Source of the DNA: an uncultured Clostridia bacterium
GTDB lineage: Bacteria > Bacillota > Clostridia > Christensenellales > Borkfalkiaceae
Length of the DNA: 40,036 nucleotides
NCBI GenBank assembly: GCA_944367045.1
Contig: CALVWI010000015.1
Coordinates: 1-40,036 of the forward strand
Direction of reading: 5' to 3'
Under the pieces are notes generated by a model. It was not told the DNA's origin. It worked only from the letters and a program-made list of their open reading frames with translations, and made no database searches. Shown here piece after piece: positions 32,816 to 40,036 of the stretch (position 1 is its first letter; every line of letters begins with the position of its first letter). The position numbers and the translations under genes are program-made.

Positions 32816-34045
32816 TCACCGGCCGCCGTCGAGCGGCAGCCGCAAATGAATTTCAAATCCCTCATCGGGTTCCGTCTCGAACCAGACGGTCCCGCCGAGG
32901 CTCGCGGCACGGCTGTGCATGCCCTTGAGCCCGAACCCCTCCTTGAGCGCGGAGATATCCATCCCCGTGCCGTTGTCGGAAAGCAGGAACTCCACGTCCT
33001 TCTCCCCCTTCTTGAGTTCGAAGTAGAACGCCGTCGCCTTGCCGTGGCGAAGGCCGTTGGAGATGCCCTCCTTGAGCGTATTGCATAAAAACCTGCTCTT
33101 TGCGTCGCAGAGGGAGATGTCGTCGATATCATAGCGGATGGCAATGCCCGTGCCGTCCGTCGATTCATGCACGATGCCGAGGAGCACCTCGCGGAGAGAG
33201 AGTTCGTTCTCCCTGCCCGAGAGAAGGTGCACGCTCTCGCGCAGTTCCTCCAAGGCGTGCTTGGCCTGTAAATTCGCCGCCACGATGGAGCGCTTCGCCC
33301 CCGCGGGGTCGTTCTCAAGGGCAAGCTTTGCCGCCTCCGTCTGCATGATGACCGTCGTGATGGAGTGCCCCGCCGTGTCGTGGATATCCTTAGCGATGCG
33401 CTGCCGTTCCTCGAGCGCCGTCACTTCCTTGAGCTTCTCCATCGCCTCGGCAAGCTTCTGATTGCTCTCTGCAAGGTCCTTGGCGCGCCGCGCGATCTCC
33501 TCGTTCTTGCGGTAGATGAGCAGAAGGAAGTTCATGATGAGGAAGTGCAGGACGAGGATGATGAGGTCGTTAAAGGCGCTGGAGATGAGCAGGTCGAGCT
33601 CGACGGGCTCGTCTCTCAAGAGCTGCGAGATGGCGAGCATGGAAAGGTACAGCACGACGCTGCACACGCCCATCGCAATGTTGCCCGCAAGTTTTTCCTG
33701 GCTCAAGTAGAACTCCGAGAGGATGACGATGAAGAGCGTCGAAGTGAGCCGCCCGCCCGAAAAGTAGGTGAGCACCAAAAGGAAGGCCAGGTCGATGACA
33801 TAGCACACGATGCGCTGTTTAAAGGCGCGGAGCGCGAACAGTTTGACGGCGTTCTCCGCGATGAGCGCGACGGAGACGGGCAGGATGACGGCGAGCGCCC
33901 AAATGCCCTCGACGTAGGTGTCGCGGCAGTTGACCGCGAGGATGATGAGGACGAGGACGAGCGCCAGAAAGATGAGCACCCTCCCGATGACGACAAATTT
34001 CTCATATGGGAGCGGGTTGCGGTCCAAGCGTTCTTTGAGATTCAC
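32816..34045 (-). CDS. sensor histidine kinase, HisKA_3 family
   Basis: The 409-residue kinase has about five membrane helices in residues 18-178. A coiled linker leads to a HisKA_3 dimerisation domain with H222 (RIAKDIHDTAGHSITTVI), followed by a HATPase domain (EGISNGLRHGKA, SDNGTGMD, GFGLKGMHSRAASLGG). There is no extracellular domain of note, so it probably senses membrane state. The start is GTG at 34045, overlapping the radC stop as GTGA, with GGGAGG upstream. This links its expression to radC. Confidence 0.94.
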   Translation of the reverse strand: MNLKERLDRNPLPYEKFVVIGRVLIFLALVLVLIILAVNCRDTYVEGIWALAVILPVSVALIAENAVKLFALRAFKQRIVCYVIDLAFLLVLTYFSGGRLTSTLFIVILSEFYLSQEKLAGNIAMGVCSVVLYLSMLAISQLLRDEPVELDLLISSAFNDLIILVLHFLIMNFLLLIYRKNEEIARRAKDLAESNQKLAEAMEKLKEVTALEERQRIAKDIHDTAGHSITTVIMQTEAAKLALENDPAGAKRSIVAANLQAKHALEELRESVHLLSGRENELSLREVLLGIVHESTDGTGIAIRYDIDDISLCDAKSRFLCNTLKEGISNGLRHGKATAFYFELKKGEKDVEFLLSDNGTGMDISALKEGFGLKGMHSRAASLGGTVWFETEPDEGFEIHLRLPLDGGR

Positions 34046-34755
34046 GGCTTCTCCCTCCCCAGGACGTTCCCGATGTTGTAGCGGGCGGAGAGCTCGTTGA
34101 GCTTGCCCGAGAGGAAGTAACTGTAGACGTCATCTTTTCCTAAAATGATGTGATCGCGCAGCGCGACGTTGTGCATGGAGCACAGGATCTCGAGCTGGGC
34201 GGTGAAGTCGTCGTCCTCGCGCGAGGGCGTCGAAGGCCCCGAGATGTGGTTATGGACCGCCACCATCGCGAAGGGCTTGTTCTCCACGATGAAGCGGGAG
34301 ACCTCCTTGGGATCGACGGCCGCCTGAAAGGACTTCTCCGAAGTAAAGCGGCGCACACTCTTGACGTTGTCGCGCGCATCGAGGGAATACAGCTCGACGT
34401 GTTCCTCCGTCGCGCCCTCGAACCTGCCCTTCAGATAGTCGCTGAAGGAGGCAAAGCTGAATGCCGAGGGCGGCGAGGCGGGCTTGACTTCGTCGCGCGC
34501 AAGCAGGAGGCCGACGATGCGCAGATACGCCGCCGTGGACTCCCCCACGCCGGGGACTTCGGCGAGCGCCTTCATGTCGGCACGGAGGACGCCGCGGATG
34601 CCGCCGAACCGTTCGAGCAGGCGGTGCGCCAGCTCGTTGGTGTTCTTGCGCGGGATGGCGTTGAAGAGCAGGATCTCCAGGAGCTCATGCTCTTCGAGGG
34701 ATCCCTCCGCCTCCTCCAGCCGCTTCATCATGCGTTGTCTGTGCCCCTCGTGCAT
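34042..34755 (-). CDS. radC: RadC family protein (JAMM-type)
   Basis: The 237-residue protein has an N-terminal helix-hairpin-helix region (DMKALAEVPGVGESTAAYLRI) and a C-terminal RadC JAMM-like domain with VAVHNHISGPSTPSREDDDFT, then DHIILGK. The His-x-His and Ser/Asp ligands are present; a Pro is replaced by Ile in HNHPSG. RadC function is uncertain; links to repair have been doubted. Two starts are possible. ATG 34755 has GGAGG five bases upstream, so I chose it; ATG 34767 lies 8 bases from the -10 and would be almost leaderless. Confidence 0.9.
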   Translation of the reverse strand: MHEGHRQRMMKRLEEAEGSLEEHELLEILLFNAIPRKNTNELAHRLLERFGGIRGVLRADMKALAEVPGVGESTAAYLRIVGLLLARDEVKPASPPSAFSFASFSDYLKGRFEGATEEHVELYSLDARDNVKSVRRFTSEKSFQAAVDPKEVSRFIVENKPFAMVAVHNHISGPSTPSREDDDFTAQLEILCSMHNVALRDHIILGKDDVYSYFLSGKLNELSARYNIGNVLGREKP

Positions 34756-34775
34756 ACACGCCTCCATTGTGTTCC

Positions 34776-34804
34776 ATTATATCATGATTTTGACGCACCG
34801 TCAA
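34776..34804 (-). promoter_or_regulatory. promoter of the radC-kinase-regulator operon
   Basis: TTGACG (34799-34804), 17 bases, TATAAT (34776-34781) on the minus strand. The predicted start lies next to the first ATG (34767), so the leader to the used ATG is very short. Confidence 0.82.
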
Positions 34805-34852
34805 GCCCGCAGCATAAAAAGCCCCCGAAGGAACCCTTTTGCACAGAAAAAA

Positions 34853-34873
34853 GCCCTCCCGAAGCGGGAGGGC
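34853..34873 (-). terminator. intrinsic terminator of the dipeptidase gene
   Basis: An 8-pair perfect stem (34853-34860 with 34866-34873) is followed on the minus strand by six T. It stands 10 bases after the stop. Confidence 0.92.
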
Positions 34874-34882
34874 GCGGATTTT

Positions 34883-36148
34883 TTACTTGGTGAGACGTTC
34901 GAGCGCCTTCTTGTAGATGCCGATGAGCAGCCCCACGCGGTCGACGGGCAGGAACTCATCGGGCTGATGGGCAATGGGCGTATCGCCGGGAAACTCGGGC
35001 CCGAAGCCGACGCCGTTCTTGAGCGCGCGCGCATAGGTGCCGCCGCCGATGGCGATGGGCTCCGCCTTCTGCCCCGTGCACTCCTCAAAGACTTCGGAGA
35101 GCGTCTTGACGAGCTCGCTGTCCTTGGCGTGATAGAGGGGCGGCTGATGGTTGAGCGTCTCATAGACGACGCCCATCTTGTTGATGGCAGCGATGATCTC
35201 CGAGTAGGGAATGGTCGCGGGATAGCGGATATCGACGACGACCTGCAGCTGGCTCTTGCGGAACTTGACCATCGTGGGCGCCATCGTGAGCTTGCCCGTC
35301 TCGTCCTCGAAGGCGGTGAGCCCCATCGTGTCCTCGAACAAAAGCTCGATGACCCTGCGGATGCCGGGGTCGCGCTCGAAGTACTTCAGAAGGGGCAGGA
35401 TGGAGTTCTGGCCGAGCTCGGGCGTAGAGGCGTGGGCGCTCTTGCCGATGCAGACGAGCTTCTTGCCGCGCGTCGTCAGGCCGCAGCTCTCCGCACGCGA
35501 CGCCTGGATGCTGCGGGGCAGCACCTCGCAGCGGCCGGGGACCATGTTGGGCGCCGTGCCGCCCTGCATATAGAGGAAGGGCGCCCTGTCGAACGGGAAG
35601 TGGAACCTCACCTGCAGGATGCCCTTCTCCGCATAGATGACGGGGAAGTCCGCATCGGGCGAGAAACCCGTCTCGGGCATGTGCGCCACTTCGTTGTAGT
35701 GCTCGATGCACTGCCAGCCGCACTCCTCGTTGCAGCCGACGATGAGCTTGATCTTCTTATTGGGCACAAAGCCGTCGTCCTTGAGCGCCTTTAAGGCAAA
35801 GAGCGCGCAGACTGCGGGACCCTTGTCGTCCGTGGTGCCGCGGCCCCAGATCTTGCCGTCCGAAACTTCACCGCCGAAGGGCTCGTGCGTCCAGCCGTCC
35901 CCCGCGGGAACGACGTCGAGATGGCAGAGGACGGCAAATTCCTCCCCCTCCCCGTAGATGACTTCGCCGACGTAGTTATCGTAGTTATGGGTCTCGAAGC
36001 CCATCCCCTCGGCGAGCGAGAGGAACTCTTTCAAACACTTGGCCGCGCCCTCACCGAAGGGCATTTCGGGCGTCCCCTTTACGAGGGAGGAGTCCGTCTT
36101 GACAAGGTCCGAGATCGCCCGGACCGCTTCTTCCTGATAACGTTCCAT
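34883..36148 (-). CDS. pepV: M20 family dipeptidase (PepV-like)
   Basis: The 421-residue zinc peptidase matches PepV. Zinc ligands and catalytic residues are visible: H76 and D78 in LCHLDVVPAG, D108 in TTDDKGP, and the EE pair at 141-142 in GCNEECGW. A lid domain lies near 180-300. Late HQPDEFLPVD is typical. It is cytoplasmic and splits dipeptides. ATG 36148 follows GGAG. It has its own promoter and terminator. Confidence 0.92.
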   Translation of the reverse strand: MERYQEEAVRAISDLVKTDSSLVKGTPEMPFGEGAAKCLKEFLSLAEGMGFETHNYDNYVGEVIYGEGEEFAVLCHLDVVPAGDGWTHEPFGGEVSDGKIWGRGTTDDKGPAVCALFALKALKDDGFVPNKKIKLIVGCNEECGWQCIEHYNEVAHMPETGFSPDADFPVIYAEKGILQVRFHFPFDRAPFLYMQGGTAPNMVPGRCEVLPRSIQASRAESCGLTTRGKKLVCIGKSAHASTPELGQNSILPLLKYFERDPGIRRVIELLFEDTMGLTAFEDETGKLTMAPTMVKFRKSQLQVVVDIRYPATIPYSEIIAAINKMGVVYETLNHQPPLYHAKDSELVKTLSEVFEECTGQKAEPIAIGGGTYARALKNGVGFGPEFPGDTPIAHQPDEFLPVDRVGLLIGIYKKALERLTK

Positions 36149-36163
36149 TCAAACACTCCGTAT

Positions 36164-36185
36164 CGCGGCTTGGCCGCGTTTTTTT
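36164..36185 (+). terminator. plus-strand terminator-like hairpin in the pepV leader
   Basis: A 6-pair stem (36164-36169 with 36173-36178, loop TTG) is followed by seven T on the plus strand. It faces away from pepV. No plus-strand gene runs toward it, so it could stop antisense transcripts, or it may only be a leader hairpin for pepV mRNA. Confidence 0.45.
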
Positions 36186-36199
36186 CGATATACCGCACC

Positions 36200-36228
36200 A
36201 TTGTATCATCAAGCAGGAAAAAAGTCAA
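36200..36228 (-). promoter_or_regulatory. promoter of pepV
   Basis: TTGACT (36223-36228), 17 bases, TACAAT (36200-36205) on the minus strand. The leader is about 45 bases and includes the CGCGGC hairpin. Confidence 0.8.
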
Positions 36229-36269
36229 CCGCAGAATGTTGGAGAATTGTTAAAAGAATATGAAAAAAA

Positions 36270-36292
36270 GACGGCAGAGCGCGTCTGCCGTC
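36270..36292 (-). terminator. intrinsic terminator of gdhA
   Basis: A 9-pair stem (36270-36278 with 36284-36292) is followed on the minus strand by seven T. It lies 23 bases after the gdhA stop. Confidence 0.93.
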
Positions 36293-36315
36293 CTTTGCCG
36301 CATATTAAATTGAGA

Positions 36316-37752
<1,437 letters not shown>

Positions 37753-37773
37753 TCATTTTGCGTTCGTTATACG

Positions 37774-37796
37774 AAGTATAAGCGGAACTTATACTT
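37774..37796. promoter_or_regulatory. 9-base inverted repeat upstream of gdhA
   Basis: AAGTATAAG (37774-37782) and CTTATACTT (37788-37796) are exact inverted copies around CGGAA. The repeat lies about 50 bases upstream of the gdhA -35. It may be an operator for gdhA or for the divergent tRNA locus. The flank recalls a lox-type arm, but no Cre-like gene is near. Confidence 0.45.
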
Positions 37797-37857
37797 TTAT
37801 CCGTAAAGCCGCCCGCATTGCCTCTCGGGCCAATTACAAGTTGCCCCCGAAAAACGG

Positions 37858-37886
37858 TTGCCTTTTCGCTGCAAATGTTGTAAAAT
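37858..37886 (+). promoter_or_regulatory. promoter of the tRNA-Arg locus
   Basis: TTGCCT (37858-37863), 17 bases, TAAAAT (37881-37886) on the plus strand. The start near 37893 is about 55 bases before the first tRNA copy and about 394 before the intact one, so the first copy was probably the original gene. Confidence 0.65.
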
Positions 37887-37947
37887 GAGGATATCCGTTC
37901 GGGAAGAGAGCGCACCCCGCCCCTCCCTTATTACAATGTAATACTGC

Positions 37948-38079
37948 ACTTCCGTAGTTAAATGGATATAACAAGCCCCTCCTCGCGGCTGGTTATGGGG
38001 GCGCGTGAGGAGCTCCGCTCCGAAACTCAACCGAGGGGGCCCCTTCAGGGGTGTCGGTTGATTCCCGTCGCCAATACCA
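37948..38079 (+). pseudogene. interrupted tRNA-Arg(CCU) copy 1
   Basis: The 5' part is like the intact gene through acceptor, D arm and CCU anticodon. It then has an anticodon 3' strand GGCT, a variable region and the T-stem 5' strand ATGGG. The T loop is broken by about 58 extra bases (38000-38057). The 3' part resumes with TTGATT, CCCGT and an end TACCA. T-stem ATGGG pairs with CCCGT, but the acceptor (ACTTCCG with CGCCAAT) has three mismatches. The insert folds into a hairpin (38027-38034 with 38054-38061) with an inner CCCC-TTCA-GGGG. It is unlikely to work. Confidence 0.6.
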
Positions 38080-38088
38080 ACCTCATAT

Positions 38089-38152
38089 GCTTCCGTAGTT
38101 AAATGGATATAACAAGCCCCTCCTAAGGTATTGTTCTATCCACAAGATATTG
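38089..38152 (+). pseudogene. truncated tRNA-Arg(CCU) copy 2 with attachment scar
   Basis: It has the 5' half of tRNA-Arg through CTCCTAAGG (38089-38128), with AAGCCC in place of the AGCCCC of the intact gene. Then 11 bases follow and CCACAAGATATTG (38140-38152), which also follows the intact tRNA at 38368-38380. It is thus the tRNA with the 3' half deleted. Next comes a hairpin (38152-38175) and two TGGTATAAA copies. Confidence 0.65.
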
Positions 38153-38219
38153 CCCAAGACGCACGTCTTTCGGGCAAAACCGCTTGATTTATGCTTATTT
38201 TCACGGGGCGGAAAAAAGC

Positions 38220-38240
38220 TGGTATAAATTTTGGTATAAA
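38220..38240 (+). repeat. two direct TGGTATAAA repeats
   Basis: TGGTATAAA stands at 38220-38228 and 38232-38240, 12 bases apart. The same sequence lies at 38429-38437 beyond the intact tRNA, with an inverted TTATACCA at 38445-38452. They may be arm-type integrase sites left from an earlier insertion. Confidence 0.5.
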
Positions 38241-38286
38241 ATTTTTTCCGACAATGATTTCTGCCTCGTGCAATAAAATTCAATAC

Positions 38287-38361
38287 GCTTCCGTAGTTAA
38301 ATGGATATAACAGCCCCCTCCTAAGGGGCCGTTGTGGGTTCGATTCCCGCCGGGAGTACCA
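38287..38361 (+). tRNA. tRNA-Arg (anticodon CCU), CCA encoded
   Basis: All arms fold: acceptor GCTTCCG/CGGGAGT, D stem GTTA/TAAC, anticodon stem GCCCC/GGGGC around CTCCTAA (anticodon 38320-38322), T stem GTGGG/CCCGC with loop TTCGATT, and a templated CCA (38359-38361). It is the only intact copy of three and marks the border of the integrase element. Confidence 0.95.
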
Positions 38362-38365
38362 CTTT

Positions 38366-38390
38366 GACCACAAGATATTGTGGTCTTTTT
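38366..38390 (+). terminator. terminator after tRNA-Arg
   Basis: An 8-pair stem (38366-38373 with 38378-38385, loop GATA) is followed by five T, then CTTTTC. Confidence 0.85.
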
Positions 38391-38428
38391 CTTTTCTACC
38401 ACAATATTTAGGCAAGATTTTCCAAAAT

Positions 38429-38452
38429 TGGTATAAAAAACGAGTTATACCA
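38429..38452. repeat. inverted TGGTATAA pair, candidate integrase arm sites
   Basis: TGGTATAAA (38429-38437) and TTATACCA (38445-38452) are inverted copies lying between tRNA-Arg and the integrase terminator. They match the direct copies at 38220-38240. Confidence 0.5.
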
Positions 38453-38472
38453 GAAAATTTTACTATCCGGCA

Positions 38473-38503
38473 AAAAGGAATGACCTCAAAGGCCATTCCT
38501 TTT
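38473..38503 (-). terminator. terminator of the integrase operon
   Basis: A 10-pair stem (38473-38482 with 38494-38503) overlaps the integrase stop by two bases and is followed by TTTGCC on the minus strand. The T run is short. Confidence 0.65.
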
Positions 38504-39446
38504 ACTCTGTCAGGCGGTTCAGAGCGTTCACCGCGATGCCCTGCGTATCAGGGATAAAGTGGCTGTACACTTTCAATGTGACGGTCGAATCGCTGTGTCC
38601 CATGTATTTGCTCACTGTCTGTATAGGCACGTTCTGCGCCAGAAGCAGGCTGCAATAGGTATGCCGCAAGCCGTGACAAGTGACGTGTTTCATGTCCCAT
38701 TTGCGCTCATAGAAGGTCAGCCATTGCCCGATGGACTGCGGGTACAGCGGCTGCCGATATACATTTACGGCGAGATAGGTTTCGTCAAGACGGCTGTCAA
38801 ACTCCTCGTCGGCGAGCCTGAACCAGCCCATGTACTTCTTCAAATCGTCTATCAGCACATCCGTCAAAGGAATGTCGCGGACGGACGTCTTTGTCTTGGG
38901 CGTCTTTTCATAGTAGCCGAATTGTTTGGAATACAGCCTGTTACGCCGTATGTGTACGACTTTTTTGTCAAAGTCGATGTCCGACCATTTCAGACCGCAC
39001 ATCTCACCGTTACGGACGCCCGTCAAAAGGATAAACTTCAAGATGACTTTCTTGTGCATTTCGTCGTCGGGAATGTCCTCATCCAGCTTTCGCAGGAAAG
39101 CGCGCGCTTCATTTACGGTAAACACTTCCTTTTCGGCAACGGGGCGCAAAGAGGTATTGCCTTTTTCCGCGCCCACCTTCGTTGCGCATACGGGGTTCTT
39201 GGCGATCCATTCATAGCGGACAGCTTCGTTGAACAACGCGCGCAGGATACGGCGATAGCCTTTGATTGTTTCGGCGGCATAGGGTTTTTCAATGACGACC
39301 GTTTCAAAGTATTCGTCATAGTCAAGCCCACAGCGGTCGCAGAGCGTTTCCGCCGTTTCCTTTGCGATGTTCGCTCCCTTTTTATTAAGGTTATACGAGG
39401 CGCAGCGGTCAATGACATTTTCCCGCGCCATCAGCCGAAAGTTCAT
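38502..39446 (-). CDS. int: tyrosine recombinase / integrase
   Basis: The 314-residue integrase has the full catalytic set: R145 (LLTGVRNGEM), H258 and R261 (CHGLRHTYCS), H284 (YMGHSDS) and Y294 (KVYSHF). A SAM-like core-binding part lies at about 20-90. The AP2-type arm-binding domain common in integrases of 380-400 residues is not seen at the N-terminus. The frame is open 22 codons before ATG 39446 but has no better start. It ends beside tRNA-Arg(CCU), its probable target. It overlaps no gene and lies 20 bases after the excisionase-like stop, with weak ribosome site. Confidence 0.93.
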   Translation of the reverse strand: MNFRLMARENVIDRCASYNLNKKGANIAKETAETLCDRCGLDYDEYFETVVIEKPYAAETIKGYRRILRALFNEAVRYEWIAKNPVCATKVGAEKGNTSLRPVAEKEVFTVNEARAFLRKLDEDIPDDEMHKKVILKFILLTGVRNGEMCGLKWSDIDFDKKVVHIRRNRLYSKQFGYYEKTPKTKTSVRDIPLTDVLIDDLKKYMGWFRLADEEFDSRLDETYLAVNVYRQPLYPQSIGQWLTFYERKWDMKHVTCHGLRHTYCSLLLAQNVPIQTVSKYMGHSDSTVTLKVYSHFIPDTQGIAVNALNRLTE

Positions 39447-39466
39447 TTGCTTGGGGAGCGGCTTTT

Positions 39467-39646
39467 TTAATCGTGCTTTGGGCGCGCTTTTATCAAGCTT
39501 TGCACATCAACCAGAATTTTGTTGCCGGCGGTCAGGTATTTTATCTTGCCTTCTTTGCACCACATACGGATGGTATGTACGGTGATCGCCGTATCCGGAT
39601 CTTCCTGCTTGACCATATCGAATACTTTTTTTATGCTTCGCAACAT
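39467..39646 (-). CDS. xis: excisionase-like small HTH protein
   Basis: The 59-residue protein has a MerR/excisionase-type HTH: AITVHTIRMWCKEGKIKYLTAGNKILVDVQSLI. The pattern of Thr-Val-x-Thr-Ile-Arg, WCKEGKI and a basic wing fits Xis proteins of ICEs. ATG 39646 follows GGGAGG; the longer frame to 39727 has no ribosome site. It lies directly before int and would direct excision or regulate int. Confidence 0.82.
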   Translation of the reverse strand: MLRSIKKVFDMVKQEDPDTAITVHTIRMWCKEGKIKYLTAGNKILVDVQSLIKARPKHD

Positions 39647-39792
39647 TCTAACGCCTCCCGTTTCATCTGTTTGTTTTATATGATAAGGAGAGACGAAGCG
39701 CGGCGGCATAAGTCCGTTACGCTCCATCTTCCCGATGTCGTTTTCTTCCTTATGCCGTTCGGCATGGTATTTTATCGTCTTGATAAAAGCAG

Positions 39793-39820
39793 GAGCGCAA
39801 GGGCCATAGTCCTTGCGCTC
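39793..39820 (-). terminator. terminator of the partial small gene
   Basis: A 10-pair stem (39793-39802 with 39811-39820) lies 6 bases after the stop; the following minus-strand sequence CTGCTTTTATC is only partly T-rich. Confidence 0.65.
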
Positions 39821-39826
39821 TCAAAC

Positions 39827-40036
39827 TTATTGCTTATTCTGTTCTTCCTTCGGGCCGTAGTGATCGAGCAGGGCTTGATACCCCGCGACGATCAGTTCCA
39901 CCTTTGTAAGATCATGCCTTGCGAGGAACTCGTCTATCTCGTTCGCATATTGGCGGTCAATGCTCGTTCCCCACACCTTGTTCTTTTCCTTCCGCTCGTC
40001 TTTGTTCCGCTCCTCATACTTCCTGCGGCTCTTGCG
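39827..40036 (-). CDS. small element-encoded helical protein (partial, 5' end missing)
   Basis: Seventy codons of a frame that enters from the right edge. The N-terminal part is highly charged (SRRKYEERNKDERKEKN), followed by VWGTSIDRQYANEIDEFLARH and LTKVELIVAGYQALLDHYG. This resembles small ribbon-helix-helix-like or accessory proteins of plasmids and ICEs, where the IDRQYANEIDEF helix lies before a second helix. I do not assign a function. The stop is at 39827-39829. Confidence 0.7.
   Translation of the reverse strand, partial: RKSRRKYEERNKDERKEKNKVWGTSIDRQYANEIDEFLARHDLTKVELIVAGYQALLDHYGPKEEQNKQ

Larger units (their letters stand above)
38287..40036. mobile_element. left end of an integrated element at tRNA-Arg
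   Basis: The tRNA, candidate arm sites, tyrosine integrase, excisionase-like gene and a small plasmid- or ICE-like gene are in the order usual for an integrative element end. The genes after the tRNA are visibly more AT-rich than the host genes. The other end lies outside the window, so phage or conjugative type cannot be told. Confidence 0.75.

Noticed and set aside
37774..37796. loxP-like site
   Set aside because: The flank shares a few bases with a lox arm, but the spacer is 5 bases and no Cre-like recombinase is near.
38000..38057. Group I intron in tRNA-Arg copy 1
   Set aside because: Bacterial tRNA-Arg(CCU) introns lie in the anticodon loop and exceed 200 bases. This insert is about 58 bases and lies in the T loop.
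38083..38496. 137-residue minus-strand frame over the tRNA locus
   Set aside because: Its WYSRRESNPQ-type segment is the well-known false translation of a tRNA antisense strand.

Overview
The window looks like a chromosome segment of a spore-forming Firmicute of the Clostridia, probably an uncultured gut-type lineage. The evidence is a stage V sporulation protein SpoVAC, a CwlD-type cortex amidase with a sigma-E-like promoter, a type 2 (short) ArgC, strong Shine-Dalgarno sites, vegetative promoters almost all with a 17-base spacer, and GC-rich codon choice. The taxonomic call is an inference from gene content; no 16S gene is present.

Layout. 1-9227: a minus-strand arginine and carbamoyl-phosphate operon in the order argG-argC-argJ-argB-argD-argF-carA-carB (carB runs off the left edge). 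The genes have 4-8 base overlaps, a main promoter before argG and a second one before argJ. argH is not seen and may lie beyond carB. 9325-15158: housekeeping and sporulation genes on the minus strand (small membrane protein, acyl-ACP thioesterase, CwlD amidase, FtsX-type ABC exporter, DUF1858 redox protein, SpoVAC). 15314-24032: a podovirus-like (P22-order) head and DNA-packaging cassette (regulator, TerL, small HTH protein, portal, scaffold, capsid, gp4-like and gp10-like connector proteins, one unknown). No integrase, replication, ejection, tailspike or lysis gene is visible. A plus-strand signal-anchored membrane protein sits inside it, and a larger protein of the same build lies just outside, followed by a GH43-type glycosidase.

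27974-32064: a minus-strand operon with a Wzz-like membrane protein, a GIY-YIG/nucleotidyltransferase fusion, an unknown protein and an L-asparaginase. 32159-34804: a radC-histidine kinase-response regulator operon. 34883-37724: a PepV-like dipeptidase and glutamate dehydrogenase, each with its own promoter and terminator. 37858-38361: a tRNA-Arg(CCU) locus with two damaged copies upstream of one intact gene. 38473-40036: the left end of an integrated element with tyrosine integrase, excisionase-like gene and a partial small gene, inserted beside the tRNA.

How the parts fit: glutamate from GDH, and ammonia and aspartate balance from asparaginase and peptidase, could feed the arginine route. 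That route has the cyclic ArgJ pathway and an ArgB of the arginine-sensitive type. The most unusual parts are the isolated head cassette next to sporulation genes, a set of promoters placed so close to the start codon that the mRNAs should be leaderless, the GIY-YIG/nucleotidyltransferase fusion with an internal ribosome site, and the scarred tRNA-Arg attachment locus.
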